A DNA stretch of 64,000 bases from contig CM028377.1 in assembly GCA_013146195.2 (NCBI GenBank), positions 20,920,796-20,984,795 on the forward strand, given 5' to 3'. Made by a program: the position numbers and the translations under genes. How positions within the stretch are numbered: position 1 is the first letter of the stretch; each line of letters starts with the position of its first letter. Positions 35,033-47,355 of this stretch are shown here, one piece after another. The notes beneath the pieces were generated by a model. The model was given only the letters and a program-made list of their open reading frames with translations. It ran no database searches and was not told the origin of the DNA. Source of the DNA: Codonopsis lanceolata (lineage: Eukaryota > Streptophyta > Magnoliopsida > Asterales > Campanulaceae).

Positions 35033-38000
35033 GACGTCCAAGAGGAGAAACCAATGGAAGCGCTGACGAACAAGCGTCTTGGAAAAGGCATTGGCCAACT
35101 GATCAGCCGAGGAGACATGAGAGACCCGTAATAGCCATTCTAAACTTGTTGCCAAATGAAGTGAAAATACAGGGCCACATGCTTCATGCGAGTATGGAAG
35201 ACTAGGTTGGAGCACATGTTAGTGGCACCCACATTGTCACAATAAATGACGGGTTGAGTCGAGGATGTGATACCGAGCTCGCCGAGAAGAGATACAATCC
35301 AACGAATTTCAGCAACAGTGTCAGCCACTGCCTAGTATTCAGCTTCAGGCGAGGAGCGAGCAACAGTACGTTGTTTCTTGGAGTTCCAAGAAATCAGATT
35401 GCTTCCAAGAGAGACAATGTAGGCACTGGTGGATATGTAGTCATCTTTATTCCCCGCCCAGTCAGCATCAGTGAACGCATGGAGAGCTGTAGGAGACTGA
35501 CGATGAAGAAGAATGCTCGTATTAATAGAACCGCGGAGATACCTAAGAACCCGCTTGACCGCAATCTAGTGCCCGGTAGTTGGCCTATGCATGAACTGGG
35601 AAAGTTTGTTGACGACATAGGTGACATCATGACGAGTAAATGACAAATACTAAAGACTCCCAACCATTGTGCGAAACTCTATAGGATCCGTGAGTGCATT
35701 GCCCGACTGAAGTGTCAAAGTTGGCGAGGTGGCTAGGGGAGTAGTAACTGGGCGAGCAACTGTCATGCCCGTACGAGCAAGGAGATCGGCAATGTATCCT
35801 CGCTGGGAAAGCAGGAGACCACTTGGTCGCTTGAATATTTCAACACCAAGGAAATAGTCAAGATTTCCGAGGTTCTTGAGCGAGAAGCGACGGGCGAGCA
35901 GAGAGATAAAGGTCTGAACTGCAACGGGCTGACTTCCAGTGATGATGATGTCATCTATATAGACAAGGCAATAAATGATGGTGCCCCATGTATGAAGTAT
36001 GAACAGTGACGTGTCGGCCACATAATTCTTGAACCCGGAGGTAAAAAGAAATAGTCGCGGTTCGTTATACCATGCTCGGGGAGCCTGCTTAAGTCCATAA
36101 ATAGCCTTGTGAAGCCGACATACATGTTGAGGGTTATCTTTGTCGATAAAGCCAGGTGGTTGAGCCATGAAGACTTCCTCGGGCAGAGTGCTTTGGAAAA
36201 AGACATTGTTCATATTCAGTTGCCGAAGATCCCACCCTCGGCATACGACCAACGATAGAACTAGGCGGACAGTGGTTGGTTTAACCACAAGACTGAAAGT
36301 CTCGTAATAGTCCACCCCTAGTCGTTGGTGAAACGCCTTGGCCACGAGGCGAGCTTTGTAGCGGTCAATGGTGCCATTAGTATGTCTTTTGATACTGAAG
36401 ATCCATTTACAGCCAAGAATGTTGCGAGCACTTGCCAAGGGAACCAGATCCCAAGTACCATTGTGAGTTAGCGCATCATACTCTTTACTTCTTCAGACAT
36501 GGCCTAACGCCACTTGACATCTTTGAGAGCTTGAGTGACACACGTTGGCTCGTTGTCCGTTGCTAGATGAGCCGAGAGACTCAGTTTGGTGAGCGGTTTG
36601 AAAATATTGTTCTTTGAGCAAGTAACTATGGATGAAATACCAGAAGCAGAGGGCACCGGACTGTTCTCGGGTATCTCAAAAACTGGATTTACAGGACTGG
36701 TAGCGGGCACAATACTATCCTCGGGTATCTCCAAAACTGAATGTATAAAATTGGTAGCAGGCATAATGTTATACTTGGGTATGGTGCTAGTTGCTGAGGA
36801 GGGTTGAGCAGTACACACAGGACTGGTAGATGACATAGTAGAGGTTGGTTGAGGGTGGTGTATGGGCGAGCTGAGATCAACCACATTCTTATTAGTGCTA
36901 GGAGCAACTGGCGGGAAGTCACTAGAACGGGCAGTAGACGGTGTGTATGAATCCGAGAGCAGTTCATGCGGGGGTAATTAACCAAGTGGCTTGAGTGGAG
37001 GGACTGGGGCGGGTAAGGTGGGTGTCAAATGTGGACATGGGAAAGGAAGACTCGACGAAACGAACATGACGTGCAATAAACAGCTTGGTGGTGCTCGAAT
37101 CATAACATAGATAGACACTTTAAGTGAGCGAGTAACCTAGTTGTGGGCGAAGTATGGGCAGAGACCAAGGGTAGCAAAGGCGACCAAATGCACGGAGTTT
37201 GGAGTAGTTGGGCGGAGATCCAAACAGTTTTTGGTAAGGAGATATCATGTCAAAGGTATGTGTTGGAATTGAAGCCGGTTTATGAGGTATGTCGCTGTTT
37301 GGAAGGCAAATGACCAGAAGGGCAGCGGGAGAGAGGTTTTAGAGAGAAGAGAGAGACTGATCTCAACAATGTGGCGATGGCGACGTTCCGAAAACCCATT
37401 GTCTTCCGGAGTATGAGGTGGCGAGGTAAGATGAGAGATGCCATTAGCGGACAGGTAGGCGGCCAAGCCAGTATCGCGGGCAAGTCTTGTGTACTCGCTG
37501 CCATTGTCCAAGTAAAGAGTGACAATTGTGGTTTTAAAATAGTTTTCAACAAGGGATTTGAAGCAGGGAAAGATGGAAGCAACCTCAGATTTTTATTTTA
37601 AGCGGGTAGAGTCATATATAGTGAGTGTAGTGATCGACAAAAATAATATAGTATTTAAATCCATCAACAGAATGAATGAGTGAGGTCCAGACATCATAAT
37701 AAATAATTTCAAGCGGGGAAGAAGACACTATGGTAGATTGCGAGAAAGGAATTTTGTGACTTTTATTGCTTAAACAATCATTACAATGTATTTGTTTAAT
37801 GCAAGTGGTGTCTAAAGCTACACCGGGCCTAAACTAGATAGAATCTAACGCTGGACGGGTTTAGAGGGATGGCCAAGCCGGTGATGCCAGTCAAGGTGAG
37901 AAACATTAGTGCCCACATAGGTAGAGGGGCGATGATGAGGGTTTGTAGTCGGCAATTCATACACACCATCTTTAGATTACCCGGTCAGCAGTATGCTACC

Positions 38001-39303
38001 TGTTAATAGATCCTTCATATAAAAAGAAGATGGTGAGAACTCAATAAAGGTTTTATTGGAGATGCAAAATTGAGATATGGATATGAGATTAGGTTTCATG
38101 CTGGGTACAAAGAGAACATTATGCAAGGTAAATGTGTGTGCCGGTGTGTGAAGAGAATAAGAACTAGTTTTGGAGATAGTTAACCCTGTACCATCACCAA
38201 TGACCATGTTGTCGGTGCCCGAGTAGTCGGATTGCAGAGAGAGGTTTCCAAGGTCGCCAGTGACATGGTGGGAGGCACCACTGTCAAGAAGCCATCTCGG
38301 TGTCCATGTGTCTGACGTACTCGCAAGATGTGCCCATGGTTTCCAGCCACTTGCCAAGGAGGAAGTAGCAGCTTGGGGCGTGGTGGCAACGAATTGGTAA
38401 TTTGGGTAGCGAGCAACAGTGTGACCCTATTGTCGACATCCTTGACACTTACCGAGATAAGGTCGTTGTAGTCGAGGAGCTGGTGTCGTGGTCTACAGAG
38501 AAGGTTGTTGAGGTTACGAGGATGCCTGTCGAGCATGCGAGGAAGGTTGCCGAGCATGCAAGTTGTTATTCCTCGGAGTAGCAGGATTGGCAGAAGCAGA
38601 GTGCGCGAAGGACGCGGGCTGAGACTACTTTAAAACCAGCTCGCGGTTGATGAGTTTTTCATGAAGTTCATCAAACGATATGGGGGTATCCGACCCGGCC
38701 TTCAACCACATCAACAATGTGGCGATAGTCATCGTCCAAACCTGCGAAGATGATCTTGATGAGATCCTCATGGTCGAGGGGTTTGCAGGGGGCAGCGAGC
38801 TCATCAGTACGATCTTTGACGGATTGCATGTAGTTGGAGATCAGCTGAGTGCCCTTGGAAGCTCGTTTGAGATAGTCCTTGATCTGTTTGATATGACTAC
38901 GAGTTGAGCGAGCATAAGTGTGAGAAATGGTTTGCCATGCATCACGGGTAGTGGCGATGTGTTGGATTAAGGGGAGCAAGGGAGCAGAAAAAAAGCCGAC
39001 AGGAGCATCAAACAAGAGTTTGCCCTACCGAATCCAAGGTTGGTAGTGCGGGTTGAGTGTTGGAACGTCCTTAGATGTTTGAGCATCCTTGGCGAGGACG
39101 GTGAGAGGCGGACATGGGTGTGACCCATCTACAAATTTGTAGGTGTCATAGTCAATGAGGGTTGCCTCAACTTGAAGTTTCCAAGCTATGTAGTTGGTGG
39201 AGGTGAGTTTGATGATGTTATGGTGAGAGATGTTAATGAGGTCGAATGTTTGAGTTGGATCTATAGGGTTTTTGATGGTGAGGGTTTTGTTGTCGTTAAC
39301 CAT
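35033..39303 (-). pseudogene. Copia gag-pol with several in-frame stops
   Basis: Starts at ATG 39303. Gag (UBN2/DUF4219 type: NYIAWKLQVEA) is at 39303-38671. A degenerate zinc knuckle (CQGCRQ...GHTVARY, last Cys replaced by Tyr) is near 38440-38400. The protease WLLDSGASHHVTG (38280) is intact at the active site. GAG-pre-integrase and integrase (YLDNGSEYTRL, HTPEDNGFSERRHRH) span about 37880-37245. The RT (36438-35650) is well preserved, with ARLVAKAFHQR, GLKQAPRAWY and the catalytic YIDDIII. RNase H (SPEAEYQAVADT; ALYFHFIWQQV) ends near 35040. The main frame has stops at 39025, 36504 and 35650, each where the family has Gln, plus frame changes around 38650 and 37700. Not functional. Confidence 0.92.
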
Positions 39304-39377
39304 GGAGGCAGAAGAGTTTAGGTGGCGGCGACGGCAGGAGGAAGAAGGTAATTAAGAAAGGAGGTTTTAGGAGCAGA

Positions 39378-39389
39378 ACTCTGATACCA
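39378..39389 (-). other. Primer-binding site of the minus-strand copia element
   Basis: In element orientation TGGTATCAGAGT directly follows the 5' LTR end (tctaca), complementary to the 3' end of initiator methionyl tRNA as in most plant copia elements. Confidence 0.85.
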
Positions 39390-40535
39390 TGTAGAAACTG
39401 ATAAAGTTTAGAAATATTGACATAGCCTTTCCATTGGTTGAATCACATATTTATATAAGGAGTTACAATTAGGGTTACACTAGGAGTGTGGTACAAGAAA
39501 CCTTTACAAGGAAGGAAAATAATAATGAAAGAACTATGCAAGATAGTAACTACTAAACACTAATTACAATAAATATAGGGAGAGACTATTTCCACTACAG
39601 TTTTTGTTTATCCACTACATATTTAGTTATTCCATTAATTAATGATATGTTTGGACAAATCTACCCATAATTACTTGCCCATATTAAGTGAACTAATACA
39701 GTTACTTTTCTAATTAATTACCTTCTAACATTATTTTTTTAATGAATAACATAGTTAGAATATTTTTATTTTCACTTTTTATTAAATTTTTGATCAATTA
39801 ATCTTATGACTAAAGTTATCTTGTATAGACAATAAATTAATATCTTAAAAATATCATTTGTTTATCAAACTTTGAGAAAAATGTGTACTATTTGGTTATT
39901 AAAGGAAAATTTTTAAAGTGAAATTTAAAGGATATAATAATAAAATATTTTTGTCCAATAGTAAAATAATAGTGCGAAATAATATCGTAAAATTTTAAAA
40001 CTTTTTGTCTGCAATAAAAATGATTTGACAGTTTAATTATTGAGTTGAATGAAACCAATATTCAATATAATACTTAGCATATTGATATTATTGAATTGAT
40101 TTTTAGAGAACTACTTTTTTAATTAAATTAAATTATTTATTTTGATGATAATTATCCAATTAATATTCTCTATAGTTTTGGTAGACAAATATTCTGATAA
40201 TATTATTTTTATGATAATGGAGTATGAGACACAAATCATAAACAAAATTGATTAAGCATATTTATTATAAACAAAAATACCTTGTTTGTTGAGACTTAAA
40301 ATGTATTTTGGAAAAAAATATAAATAGAAAAAGAACAACTGCCTTGTTTGTTATCAATTAAAAATTAATTTGGAAATTAAAAAAAAATAGGAGTACTTTA
40401 CTTCAAATGTTAAGTATGGAAAGGGCAATTATATATGTCCAAAAATGCAATAATTTAATGCAATAACTCATGATGTAGTGGATAAGAAAAAATCTAGTGG
40501 AAATAATCCCTCCCTAAATATATTATTCTCTAATA
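39390..40535 (-). repeat. 5' LTR of the minus-strand copia element, split by a MITE
   Basis: LTR sequence at 39390-39577 and 40523-40535, together about 200 bp and matching 34805-35017. The two parts are separated by the element 39578-40514 and its duplicated 8-bp target. Confidence 0.88.
39578..40514. mobile_element. 0.94-kb MITE nested in the copia LTR, copy 1
   Basis: Flanked by an exact 8-bp repeat taaatata (39570-39577 and 40515-40522). The ends are inverted for about 55 bp: gggagagactatttccacta at the left; the right end is gtggaaataatccctccc, and tagtggataag lies inside both. AT-rich interior with no ORF. The 8-bp duplication would fit hAT, but the terminus is not typical, so the superfamily is left open. 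A second copy is at 53162-53949. Confidence 0.85.
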
Positions 40536-40868
40536 TTTCAGAAGGTTTAAGGTTGATGTCACACCAGGCGGGGAGCTATTTTATACTAAAGTGTCCACGT
40601 TTGAAAGTCAATTTTTTAAAAAAGTATTAATTTTAGTAGTTAATTAATAATAAAATGACATTTTTATACTTTAATTTTTAAAAGTAGACTTTTTAAGTAA
40701 AACATCTCAAAATTAAATAATGGATTATTTGCGCGAAACGGATAGAGTATTTATCATTATAATACACCTTTCTAATTCGAGAATCCAGACCAGTAGAATT
40801 GAAGGAAGAAAATGAAATGATGTACCTCGAACGGTCGAACTCGATGGGCAGTTGGAAACTTGGAATTT

Positions 40869-41078
40869 GGATGGAAGAAGAGGTCTAGCATGAAAGATAA
40901 GAGACAGTCAGGTTAGCCAAGCAACGACTCCCTAGAAACCAGTTTAAATAGGGAAGTCCTCCAAGTATTGTATATTAACAAAAACACCACCCAAATTACA
41001 AACGTGGATTTAGGCAAGCCATCCTTGGCTACCCAACCTGACTCTTTATCTTCATACAAGCCCTCTCTTCCTCGATCC
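40869..41078 (-). ncRNA. MIR169: MIR169-like microRNA precursor
   Basis: The minus strand folds into a stem of about 210 nt. The right arm (41078-41000) and the left arm (40869-40935) are complementary through ggatcgagg/agaggg, tatgaagataaagag, tcaggtt and the miRNA duplex itself. On the 5' arm (41031-41011) lies TAGCCAAGGATGGCTTGCCT plus A. This matches the miR169 h-n class at all but about two positions (G for A at position 13, and the 3' end). The star strand region is 40912-40932. Plant miR169 lies on the 5' arm and targets NF-YA transcripts, as expected here. The foldback outside the duplex is conserved enough to make a chance match unlikely. Expression is unknown. Confidence 0.75.
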
Positions 41079-41100
41079 CTCTCTTAAACATACGTACCAA

Positions 41101-41110
41101 TTATATAAAA
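41101..41110 (-). promoter_or_regulatory. TATA-like box upstream of the MIR169 candidate
   Basis: TTTTATATAA on the minus strand, about 25-30 nt upstream of the hairpin edge, in a pyrimidine/purine-skewed zone typical of plant core promoters. The position would put the transcript start close to the hairpin base. Weak evidence alone. Confidence 0.35.
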
Positions 41111-41239
41111 TCTCTCTCTTTCTCTTTGCACTTTGCACTGCCATGGTTTGAGACTTGAGTTGTGAGGACTGATGAGTTACTAGGCATCTATATATAGAGT
41201 GACGAGGAAGAAGATTAGATTCCCAAATTAAAGGGAAAC

Positions 41240-41240
<1 letters not shown>

Positions 41241-41280
<40 letters not shown>
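41241..41280. repeat. (AT)n(GT)n compound microsatellite
   Basis: About 8 AT followed by about 12 GT units. Between here and 42896 I see no supported gene; 41281-42896 has only short open frames and GA-rich patches (42170-42240). Confidence 0.93.
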
Positions 41281-42896
41281 ATCTATCTCTTATCAAACTC
41301 TCAACTTATTAGAAATAATTTTGTTATTTCTTGAGCTTTTCATCATTCATCGTCAATTGATCGATTGCCCATTGGCCCATATGTGGAATATATTCCAATC
41401 ATATTGGTCAATCAAGTTGTACGTGCTCATCATATCCATTTGCACATCTCTTTTGTAATGGTGAATTCTGATTGTCAATTTGTCATGCATGACTGATCAA
41501 AGTATTAGACTTAAATGGTATAAGCTTATCCAAAGGGGATGATGAGTGATGAGGTGACCCATGCATGCATGCTATATGTCAACCTAAAAATTGAAGTCAA
41601 AGGCATTGAAGATTGATCAGCAATTCAACTCTTTGGGATTTTGACAATCTGCTGTTGTCTGTTGATGATAACATATTATTCCAAGCTTCTTGAGTTCAAA
41701 AGTAAGTAAGGAGATCGACAACACCCATCACCCATCCCCTCATCAGTAGTTGCATTTAACTTTGTAATATTTGGGTTCTTTCATGGAATAATAAGATGCA
41801 ACTCTGTCGGCAGGCTGGCTCTATTATTGACTGCTCCAACTGCCTCTCTTTTATCTGGTCTTTGCTTCATCATATGTTTTTTGGGAGCTGCTAAAAGGGA
41901 ATCCTTTTCTATACTCATTTCCTTCCACTCATATATAGATAGAGTCAGAGTCAAAGCAAATTGTCAAACGAAAGTAGTACTAGTAGTATAAAATAAAGGG
42001 TTTGTACCTAGTCAACAGAGCTCTCTTCAACCAATTAAAAAGTAACCCTTATTTGTGGTCTCTTTTTATTTAAAAACCTTGGTACGTTATACCTTCTTTC
42101 TCTTAACCACTTACGGGGGGTCATTTGAACGACTCACTAGTCCGCTAAACAATGCGTTGTAACATGCAAGAGACAGAGAGTTGTGCAGCAACATCGATGG
42201 AGAGAGGGAGAGTGAGAACTGAGAACTGAGAAAGAGAGAGGGTGCGGATAAAGTTCTAATTTCAAGGTATTGTTCTAATGTGGAAAGAGGGATAGAGAAA
42301 GAGCCGTTCTAATGTGAAAAATCTTTGCATCGATTTTATTAGATTTTACATTTTATTAGATTTTAGTTGGTCACCTATAATAATCCAATGAACACTTATG
42401 TTAAAAAGATTTTACACCGCCGGCTAATGTAAATTTCATTTCATTTTGTTTCCTATTTCTTTACTTTTTTTTTTAATATAACACATACCATTTTACTTTT
42501 CGTAGGAAATTAAAAAAAACTTTGTATCCTAATTATTTTCTTTGAAAGAAATCGGAAAATGATTCTTTTGAAATATGGTCCAATACAAAAATTGGTCCAG
42601 AAATGAGAACAAAAATAAGAGAAATATTTTGTCTCAATATGCATCAACCGATTTGGCTATCTACGACAACGGTAAAGAAGCATGGAAGGGCTCTGTTAAC
42701 AAATTGAGCAATCATGCTGTATACTTGGAAAAGACATGTTTAATACCGACAAATGAGTCTTTAAATAGATGCCTTTTGGGGATGATAAGTATGACGTGGT
42801 TTTGTATGTAGAAAATTCTTTTGATCCATCTAAAAGATTCTAATCATATGTTGCCATTGGCCCAATGACAATTCCCACCATTTTGTTTAAGATTAT

Positions 42897-43479
42897 GAAA
42901 AAATTACAGGTTGGTCTACTCTCTCAAGAATTTAATCACTCAAGTATTCTTCATTTTTTTAGAGTAAAATTTTATCCGGTCATTTTTCCAAAGTTTGTAA
43001 TCTCAAAAGTTTACTGTTCTTTTTTTCAACCGCTAAAGTCCATTTTTCGAAATATTATTTCGAAAATGTCATCGTCTCTTTCAACAACTCCAACAAACAC
43101 ATTGGATTCGAAAATCACCATTATTGTGCAACGAAACGGGATCAACCTGATAAATCACAGTTCAAACATTGATGTATCGCGGTGCAAAAATAGACTAGTC
43201 AGTTAAACTGATGAATCACAGTTCAAACATTGATGTATCGTAATGCAAAAATAGACTAGTCAATTAAATTAATGAATCGCGGTGCAAAAATTAATTTAAT
43301 AAAATTGATGCATTGTGGTTCAATAGTTGATGCACTGCCATTCATTTCGTAGCGCGCCTCATGCTTATTAAGGGTATCGTAGTCTTTTTGCCCCAAAAAG
43401 TGTCATTTTTCGGTTTAAAAAAAACATGGGACTGGAGCGATTGAAACTTTTGAAAAGTGGACCGGCCTGCAATTTTTCC
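42897..43479. mobile_element. MULE-like CGCG-rich family, copy X
   Basis: Ends are inverted: gaaaaaattacaggttggtc at the left, gaccggcctgcaatttttcc at the right. The interior has gatgtatcgcggtgcaaaaa and related units at 43150-43330, then tattaagggtatcgtagtct and the inner terminal-repeat part (aaaaagtgtcatttttcgg). A second terminus-like stretch (gtaaaattttatccggtcat) near 42963 suggests a nested or rearranged copy. No clear target duplication. Confidence 0.65.
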
Positions 43480-43486
43480 TTTTTTT

Positions 43487-44640
43487 AACCGGAAAAAGTC
43501 ACTTTTGGAAGCGAAAAGACTACGTTAACCTTAATGAGAATGAGACGTGTGTACCCCTTTTGAATCGCAGTGCATAGCTTTACAAAATACATGTTTACTT
43601 CAATTTCTGTCTTTAAAATTATGAATGTTAACACTGATAAATCATGATATATAAATATGTGAACCGCGATACAAAATACATGTTTTACTTCAATTTATGT
43701 ATCAAAAATCATGAATGTTAACATTGATGAACCATGATACAAAATACATATGTGAACCGTGATACAAGATACATGTTTTACTTTCAATTTCTGTATTAAA
43801 AATTATGAATGTTAACACTGATGAACTGTGATACAAAATACATATGTGAACCACGATACAACATATATGTTTTACTTTAAATTTTTGTATTAAAATACAT
43901 CAAAATACATCGAAATTAATAATTGAACTCTGCCAAGAAATACATCAAAATGAAAATTTATGAATATCGTTCAAGATGTGATTAGTAAAAGGCTGCATGG
44001 AGAGATCAAAGTATAGGCATTGATCAAACTGAAGAAATAATTCATCTAGGGCCAATAATAGGTAACTTTTGTTGTGATGGTATGCCCAGATAAATCTTCA
44101 TTGTGAGAAATTTTCATAGATCAACTACATGTGATTGTTTATTATCAAGTTACTTCTCAAGTTTTATCATCAACTTTATAAAGATGAAGGGAGAATGTGA
44201 TGCTTTTTTTATCTAAGATTTGTACGCATCCGAAAATCGTAAAGCTTGAGAAGAAACTTGATGATAAACAACAACTGGAATTTTAAATAAATCATATAGA
44301 GTGAGACGAAATAATTGTATATAAGCTTGAGAAGAAATGACATTAGATATTTAAAGACGAAATAAGGAAGAAGAATAATTGTTGTCATTATTTTTTGGCT
44401 GTTGATATATGTGCTAAGTAGTTTGGTTCTTTTTAAGACTAGTTGTTGATGTTCTGTTCATTTATGTATCCTGGTTCACATAATGTTGCGTCGCGATTCA
44501 CATAATTTTTTGGTTGTTAATAGTTTTGCACCGCGATATATAAATTTATATGAACCGCGGTGCATCCCGTCTTTATTCGTAGCGCGACTCTTGCTCATTA
44601 AAGGTATTACAATCTTTTCGTATTCAAAAGTGGTCTTTCC
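43487..44640. mobile_element. MULE-like CGCG-rich family, copy C (long subtype, ends incomplete)
   Basis: Begins inside the inverted terminus (ccggaaaaagtcacttttgg), runs through repeated gaaccgcgatacaaaa-type units and ends inside the other terminus (cattaaaggtattacaatct then aaaagtggtctttcccg), where LTR-like sequence starts. The interior from about 43620 to 44620 is highly similar and collinear with copy D (47640-48420). Landmarks are ggctgcatggagagatcaaa, tatcaagttacttct, gagaagaaacttgatgataa and gacgaaataaggaagaaga. Confidence 0.65.
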
Positions 44641-47355
44641 CGTCTATATATATAACATGTTATCCTCATAATATAACATCTTATCGAATAATCCTCAACA
44701 TAGGCAGATCATATCAATAGTCACCTAGAACAATGTTCTACATAATTGTTCGTAAAGTAATTCTCATGAAATAGAATATGATTTCTATCCTGAATATATA
44801 TAACATGTTATCTTCATGGTATAACATTTCATCCAGATCCTCATCCAAGCAAATCATATTAATAGTCACGTAGCTCGTTAGTTCACATAAGTTCTTGTAA
44901 AGTAAATCACATAAAGTATACTAGGATTTTCATTCCGCTTCCACTGTCTAGCTCCTGCAAAGCACGTGCAATTAATATGCCATCGATATCTTTTTCGTAA
45001 TATCGACGTCCCCGAGACATTCCCCGCTCGAGTTCCATAGCTATCAATGTCATGTTTATTACTACAACAATGATCAGCTACATCCCCATCGTGGCCATTG
45101 ATGGAGGGGTGTGTGTAAATCTGGCACGATGATCCATCGTGATCATGAATCCCACAATTGGTGAAGGTGATGCATCGTCCCACCACTGACTCAACAAGAC
45201 GACGCCTGCTGGACTCAAACTCAAGCACAAGTAATGTATACTCATATGATCAATCAAAAAAGAGTACAGAAAAGCGCACTCAACCAATCGAGTAGGTATT
45301 TACTCTACAATCACATAATTATGTATTTCATTGCTAACTAGCACATAATCACATTAGAGCAATAATATTAAGTCTCTAATACCCAAGTGTTTTTCATACA
45401 CTTAACATGCTCGGAGGCTTGACTTCCATCAAACAAACCCCATATTCCGTAGGACTTAAGTATGTAGTTCTCTACAGTAATACTAATCCAATAGTTGACT
45501 CCGTTGATTCCTTTTTACACTTTCAATTTTCTAGGGCATGGAAGCTATATGCAACATCACCCTTCTAAAATCAGGAGCTAGTGTTCATAGCTAAGTTCTC
45601 GAGTTAACAATCCACAATAACCCAACAAAACCCCCAAGTAGGATTCATAAATCAATGCATGACATTTAAAGCCAATAATCACATTTCAAGCATGTAATCC
45701 AAGATGGAAATTTATCTAGCATGCTCACATACCTTAAACATACAACAATATGTATCCCCATAAATTCACAATGCCCAATAAAATCCCACACAATGCTTCA
45801 TAGCACAAGGAGTATCATTTAGAGTATAAGAATCATGTTCAACATAGATTTCTAGGCAAATACTTAACTAGCATGCTCCAAGGTCTAAACATACAAGGTG
45901 AAGCTTAATAACATATTTCAATACACTTGAAAATCAACCTACTCATGGTTCCAGCAAGTTCACATTTCCAAAAAATACAAAATATACGCATACAAAACAT
46001 ATATGTACTAATTGACCTCACATAACAAACATTTTATTTTCCTTGGGGTCAATGAGCCAAAAATCCAAAAGAAAAGTAAGTAGTAAATTACCTTCAACCT
46101 TCACACAAGCAAAGAAAATGAAAATGTAATCGAATAGAAGAAGACTACTCGACAAGCTTTTCGATTCTATGGTCTAGGCTTGAAGAATGAACAAGAGAAG
46201 CCATGGAATCCCAAGCAAACCCACCAAGAACTCGCTCAATCTCCATGGAAGAGTTCTCTCATGTTTTTGGGGGAAAGAAGGCATAAAATGAGGTCACAAA
46301 GGCTGGTTATGGTTGATATTGAAGTCACAAATGAAGTGGGACAAGTGTCACCACAATGTGGTAGACAAAAATCTGATTTTTGTTTGTTAATCCCCTATTT
46401 AAATCGACTAAAACATCAAAACTAATTAAGACATGTTAGGACCTGATTATGATTGATTAGGAAGGTTTAGGGAGTGATTAGAATGAGTTTTAGTAAGGGT
46501 AGAATAGCCAATGTAGTCCAAAAATCGAAACAACACAAAGCTGCTCGACACACTAGGCGCCCGCCTAGCCACCACACAAGGTGACCGCCTCCTCCTTTCC
46601 AGCCTTGGTGTTTTTCTGCCAAATAGGTGATGGCCTTGTCCTCTACAAGGCGACCGCCTTGATTGCTGAACACAAATGCCTCAAAACTTAACCTAAATAA
46701 GTCATAACTGAACCCCAAACATCCTAGGTTGAATCCTCACTCAAAATGAGTCTGAAACTCACCCGAACTACTTCTGAAACAACCCGGAGTGAAACCGAAA
46801 CAAGGCACAACAACTTGCTAACGAAACGACGAATGAACTAGCGATCAAACGTGCAAGAATATGAGACTTAAAGAAAGTCAAGAGGTCAATGAATAGGCTT
46901 GAATATTTCTAAGAAGTTAAACAACAACTAGGAGAATAAGAACTCCAAAAGACGAGACACACACACACACGACTCGGTTTCATGCTACGCGATGAAGACG
47001 AACGTTATCCTCAAAGCATCAAAGACATTAATAGACTTAAGGAACACCTCAAACTTGAAGTCTAACACTTCTAAGTATGTTCATAACAATCATGCAAAGA
47101 ACTAAGACTTAACCAAAGTCACGAACACAAATAACACAAGCAAACTCTCATCTGAGTCGCATTCCGACTAACGCCGAGTTACGACTTGTGACTTTAACAA
47201 GTCAACAACTATGTAACATATATTAATAATGTATTGGTCTTAATGTGGTTACTCACACACATCTAGGTTCTCTCACAAACCAAATCATGCAAGATCAAAG
47301 GAAGAAATACGAGTATAGCACGCAAATAAAGCTTACGAGGAATCAGGGTATTACA
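44641..47355 (-). mobile_element. Probable Ty3/gypsy-type LTR (solo or truncated)
   Basis: On the minus strand it begins TGTAATACCCTGATTCC at 47355, the usual start of long Tekay/Del-type LTRs, and no gag or pol follows. The sequence has the mixed composition of such LTRs, with gtcggacgc-like C-rich patches (46540-46680). The left part contains two tandem units of about 150 bp (about 44645-44794 and 44796-44935; both start tatatataacatgttat). The left end is not certain. One candidate end at 45168 gives a matching 5-bp repeat gaagg (45163-45167 and 47356-47360), but LTR-like sequence seems to continue to about 44641. Open frames on both strands here have no family resemblance. Confidence 0.5.

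Larger units (their letters stand above)
34805..40535 (-). mobile_element. Full-length Ty1/copia element (Ale/Retrofit-like), minus strand
   Basis: Complete element with two short LTRs (34805-35017 and 39390-40535, the latter interrupted) and an exact 5-bp target duplication TTTCA (34800-34804 and 40536-40540). In element orientation the LTR starts tattagag (T-A instead of the usual T-G) and ends tctaca, followed at once by the primer-binding site. Subtracting the MITE at 39578-40514, the element is about 4.8 kb. Short LTRs and a single gag-pol fit the Ale/Retrofit group; lineage assignment is tentative. Confidence 0.92.

Noticed and set aside
42575..43206. Short ORFs between the MIR169 locus and copy X
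   Set aside because: No recognisable domain; the second lies inside a transposon copy.
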